Shown piece by piece: positions 62,698 through 64,000 of a stretch of DNA of 64,000 bases. Each line of letters begins with the position of its first letter. The stretch's first letter is position 1. A program made the translations under genes and the position numbers. Under the pieces are notes generated by a model that ran no database searches, had not been told where the DNA came from, and was given only the letters and a program-made list of their open reading frames with translations. Location of the stretch: assembly GCF_009695875.1 (NCBI RefSeq), contig NZ_VUNC01000003.1, forward strand, positions 220,697 through 284,696, written 5' to 3'. Source of the DNA: Olsenella porci. GTDB lineage: Bacteria > Actinomycetota > Coriobacteriia > Coriobacteriales > Atopobiaceae.

Positions 62698-63039
62698 TGG
62701 TTTGAGAAATTATGTTTAACCAACTGGACGGAGCGTTCCCGATGGTGTCCGAGTTCCATCCTAACGCGTTCACGGCGGAGACGCGCGCGGGAATGAGCCC
62801 CCTATGGCAGTTTCTCTGCACCGCCCCATTCCTTGACCTGGTCCCCCTCCCGAGTGACGGGGCCAGGACCTTTCATCGTCCATTCTCATGGACGAATGCA
62901 CGGCTTGAAGCTCGCTGAGTAGCGACCGTTTCGCCCAGCGTCTTGGAACGAGCGGCCAACCCACCCCACCCTTTGACTTGACTCCCGCGCATGAGCGGTA
63001 TGGTCGAGACGCCGTGCTCCCGTCGGCGGAGCCGTCCCT

Positions 63040-63345
63040 CCCCGCTACCCCGGTGGGCGCGTACCGCCAGCATGGTGGGGATGCCCAGCTCGTGCAGGCG
63101 TCCCTCTCCGTTGGTGTCGTCGAAGGCGTCGTCCAGCACGAGTCCCGCGCGAGCTATGCCTCCCAGGAGCTCCCCGGCGGTATGGGAGAACTGCATTCCC
63201 GTGTAGCCCGCGCGCACCCGTCTGCAAACGTGCGCTTTTCGACCGGGTCAAAGGGCAGTCTGCGCACAGGAGTAGTCAAGCACCGTGCAACGTGCCCCCG
63301 CCGCCGTGAGGATGGGCATCTGCTGCCCATTACAGTTCGAATTGG
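63040..63345 (-). pseudogene. Remnant of a class I SAM-dependent methyltransferase
   Basis: On the minus strand two fragments match the methyltransferase family familiar from actinobacteria. NGQQMPILTAAGARCTVLDY (63334-63275) is the SAM-binding motif I region, which ends at an in-frame stop soon after. Out of frame with it, GMQFSHTAGELLGGIARAGL and DDTNGEGRLHELGIPTMLAV (63199-63062) match the C-terminal part. The middle of the protein is missing, and the match stops abruptly beyond about 63345, where the IS110-like element begins. It is a clear relic, not a working gene. Confidence 0.75.
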
Positions 63346-63603
63346 CCTCTTAAGGACTGGCCCGACTGCCCCGGCGACGGCCGGGCTATCTTCTTTGTCA
63401 GTCCCGCAAGGGGCCGCCGACCGGCCGCCGCCGGATGGCCCTCTGCCCCTGCCTCTCGCGAAGGCCCGGGGGGTGTTGCCACCGGCGGCGGAAAGGGGCG
63501 CGACGAAGGACTGATGGGAACCTGCCGCATCCGCGGATGACGGCTCGGTAATGTGGGTGTCCTGGCGTCCACCGGCCGGCCGACTCGGTTGGAGGATAGC
63601 AGA
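63346..63603 (+). ncRNA. Candidate bridge RNA region of the IS110 element
   Basis: In IS110-group elements the noncoding left end encodes a bridge RNA that pairs with target and donor DNA. Here it holds a CCCCGGC / GCCGGG hairpin (about 63370-63385) and a 10-bp perfect stem CCGCCGCCGG (63425-63434) / CCGGCGGCGG (63482-63491) closing a 47-base loop, which suits a guide loop. Assignment rests on position and fold only. Confidence 0.45.
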
Positions 63604-63879
63604 ATGCATGGGTTCGAGAGACCGCACGACGTGACCGTCGGCTTCGACGTCGGGAAGCTCGCCCACCGGGCCTGCGCCGTCACGGCGGGGGGCCAGGTGC
63701 TGTTCAACGTTGGCCTCGGCAACGACGAGGCGTCCGTGGACCGCGTCCTCGCCGATGCCCTCGGACGCGGGCGGAGCGTGCTCGTGGTGGTGGACCAGCG
63801 CCGCAACATCGGCACCCTCGTCCTGAGGAGGGCCAGGGCCGCCGGCCACGACGTGGCGTACATGCCCGGCATCTGTTGA
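63604..63879 (+). pseudogene. IS110 transposase, N-terminal fragment
   Basis: 91 residues of the DEDD-type RuvC-like catalytic domain of IS110 transposases. TVGFDVGKLAHRACAV (11-26) carries the first catalytic aspartate with the D-V-G-K-x-x-H pattern, and VLVVVDQRRNIGTLVL (60-75) the next acidic strand with the vDQ-x-x-x-iG motif. It ends HDVAYMPGIC-stop, where the family continues with PG-x-x-M/A and the rest of a 350-400 residue protein. The following bases (TGTTGAAGTCAAG) do not continue the family in any frame, so another insertion or a deletion cut it. It is probably inactive. Confidence 0.8.
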
Positions 63880-64000
63880 AGTCAAGATAGATTTCACCAG
63901 ACTAGACAGCGAACCGCCCCCATCCGCACCAACGTACATTCGCCAGTCCCGTCACCGCGGGGCGCCGGAATCGGCGACCACTGCCGGCGAGGCCCTGTCC

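Larger units (their letters stand above)
63346..63879 (+). mobile_element. IS110-family insertion element, truncated
   Basis: A noncoding left end of about 260 bp followed by the first 91 codons of an IS110 transposase. The left edge is placed where the methyltransferase relic stops matching. The right part is lost after 63877. IS110 elements lack terminal inverted repeats, so the exact edge is uncertain. Confidence 0.65.

Noticed and set aside
63154..63939. 261-residue leftward frame at the right end
   Set aside because: It overlaps the IS110 coding strand and the methyltransferase relic in the wrong frame and has no family motif.

Overview
The window is GC-rich and densely coded. Its gene set, frequent ATGA/TGATG start-stop overlaps and operon layout fit a Gram-positive actinobacterium. 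Several signs point to class Coriobacteriia, probably Atopobiaceae/Olsenella-like: the fermentative transporter set, the orphan galactitol-type PTS IIB, the D-aspartate-ligase-like ATP-grasp gene and the uvrC/rapZ/whiA/glycolysis neighbourhood. This placement is inference from gene content; no rRNA is present.

Layout. 1-8659: the end of uvrB, an orphan PTS IIB, a leftward mrp plus two FAD-oxidoreductase operon, then uvrA with a ybaK-type deacylase and murJ (to 10617). 11030-14268 (leftward): azlCD amino-acid exporter and a heavy-metal P-type ATPase. 15503-24845: a nearly complete histidine pathway (hisZG fusion-D-C-B-H-A-F, a terminator, an oxidoreductase, a repeat array, then hisI-hisE), with the same 18-bp operator-like palindrome before both blocks. 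24969-28392: ATP-grasp ligase and uvrC. 29773-31623: Gfo/Idh dehydrogenase and DeoR regulator, isolated between repeat clusters. 32335-37993: rapZ, whiA, gap, pgk, tpiA, secG. 38313-44336: oligopeptide ABC transporter. 45472-49459: tRNA-Leu, an ACT protein, a PP2C phosphatase and a STAS-HATPase fusion. 50437-51391: a tandem duplication carrying tRNA-Gly and tRNA-Cys twice. 51618-54855: a CmpB-type membrane protein, cysteine desulfurase and mnmA. 54935-58751 (leftward): polar amino-acid ABC transporter and a cytidylate-kinase-like gene. 59045-61676: small membrane pair, phosphoesterase, AEC transporter. 63040-64000: a decayed methyltransferase and a truncated IS110-family element with a candidate bridge-RNA left end.

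The most unusual content is intergenic. Long noncoding gaps hold several families of palindromic repeats with strikingly fixed geometry. One is a 48-bp imperfect palindrome in about 15 copies, with two kinds of centre. Two others are arrays of units of about 28-30 bp repeated every 41 bp, forward copies on the left and inverted copies on the right of a 70-bp centre. The last is a pair of 53-bp palindromes 62 bp apart. Nearly all spacings (41, 62, 72-73, 84, 104-105 bp) are close to whole numbers of DNA helical turns. I do not recognise these as a described repeat class and their function is unknown.

Functional links: UvrA, UvrB and UvrC (nucleotide excision repair) all lie in the first 28 kb; cysteine desulfurase and MnmA form a tRNA 2-thiouridine pair; PP2C and STAS-HATPase look like one partner-switching signalling unit; the glycolytic genes sit behind rapZ-whiA as in many Gram-positives, but without the usual yvcK between them.
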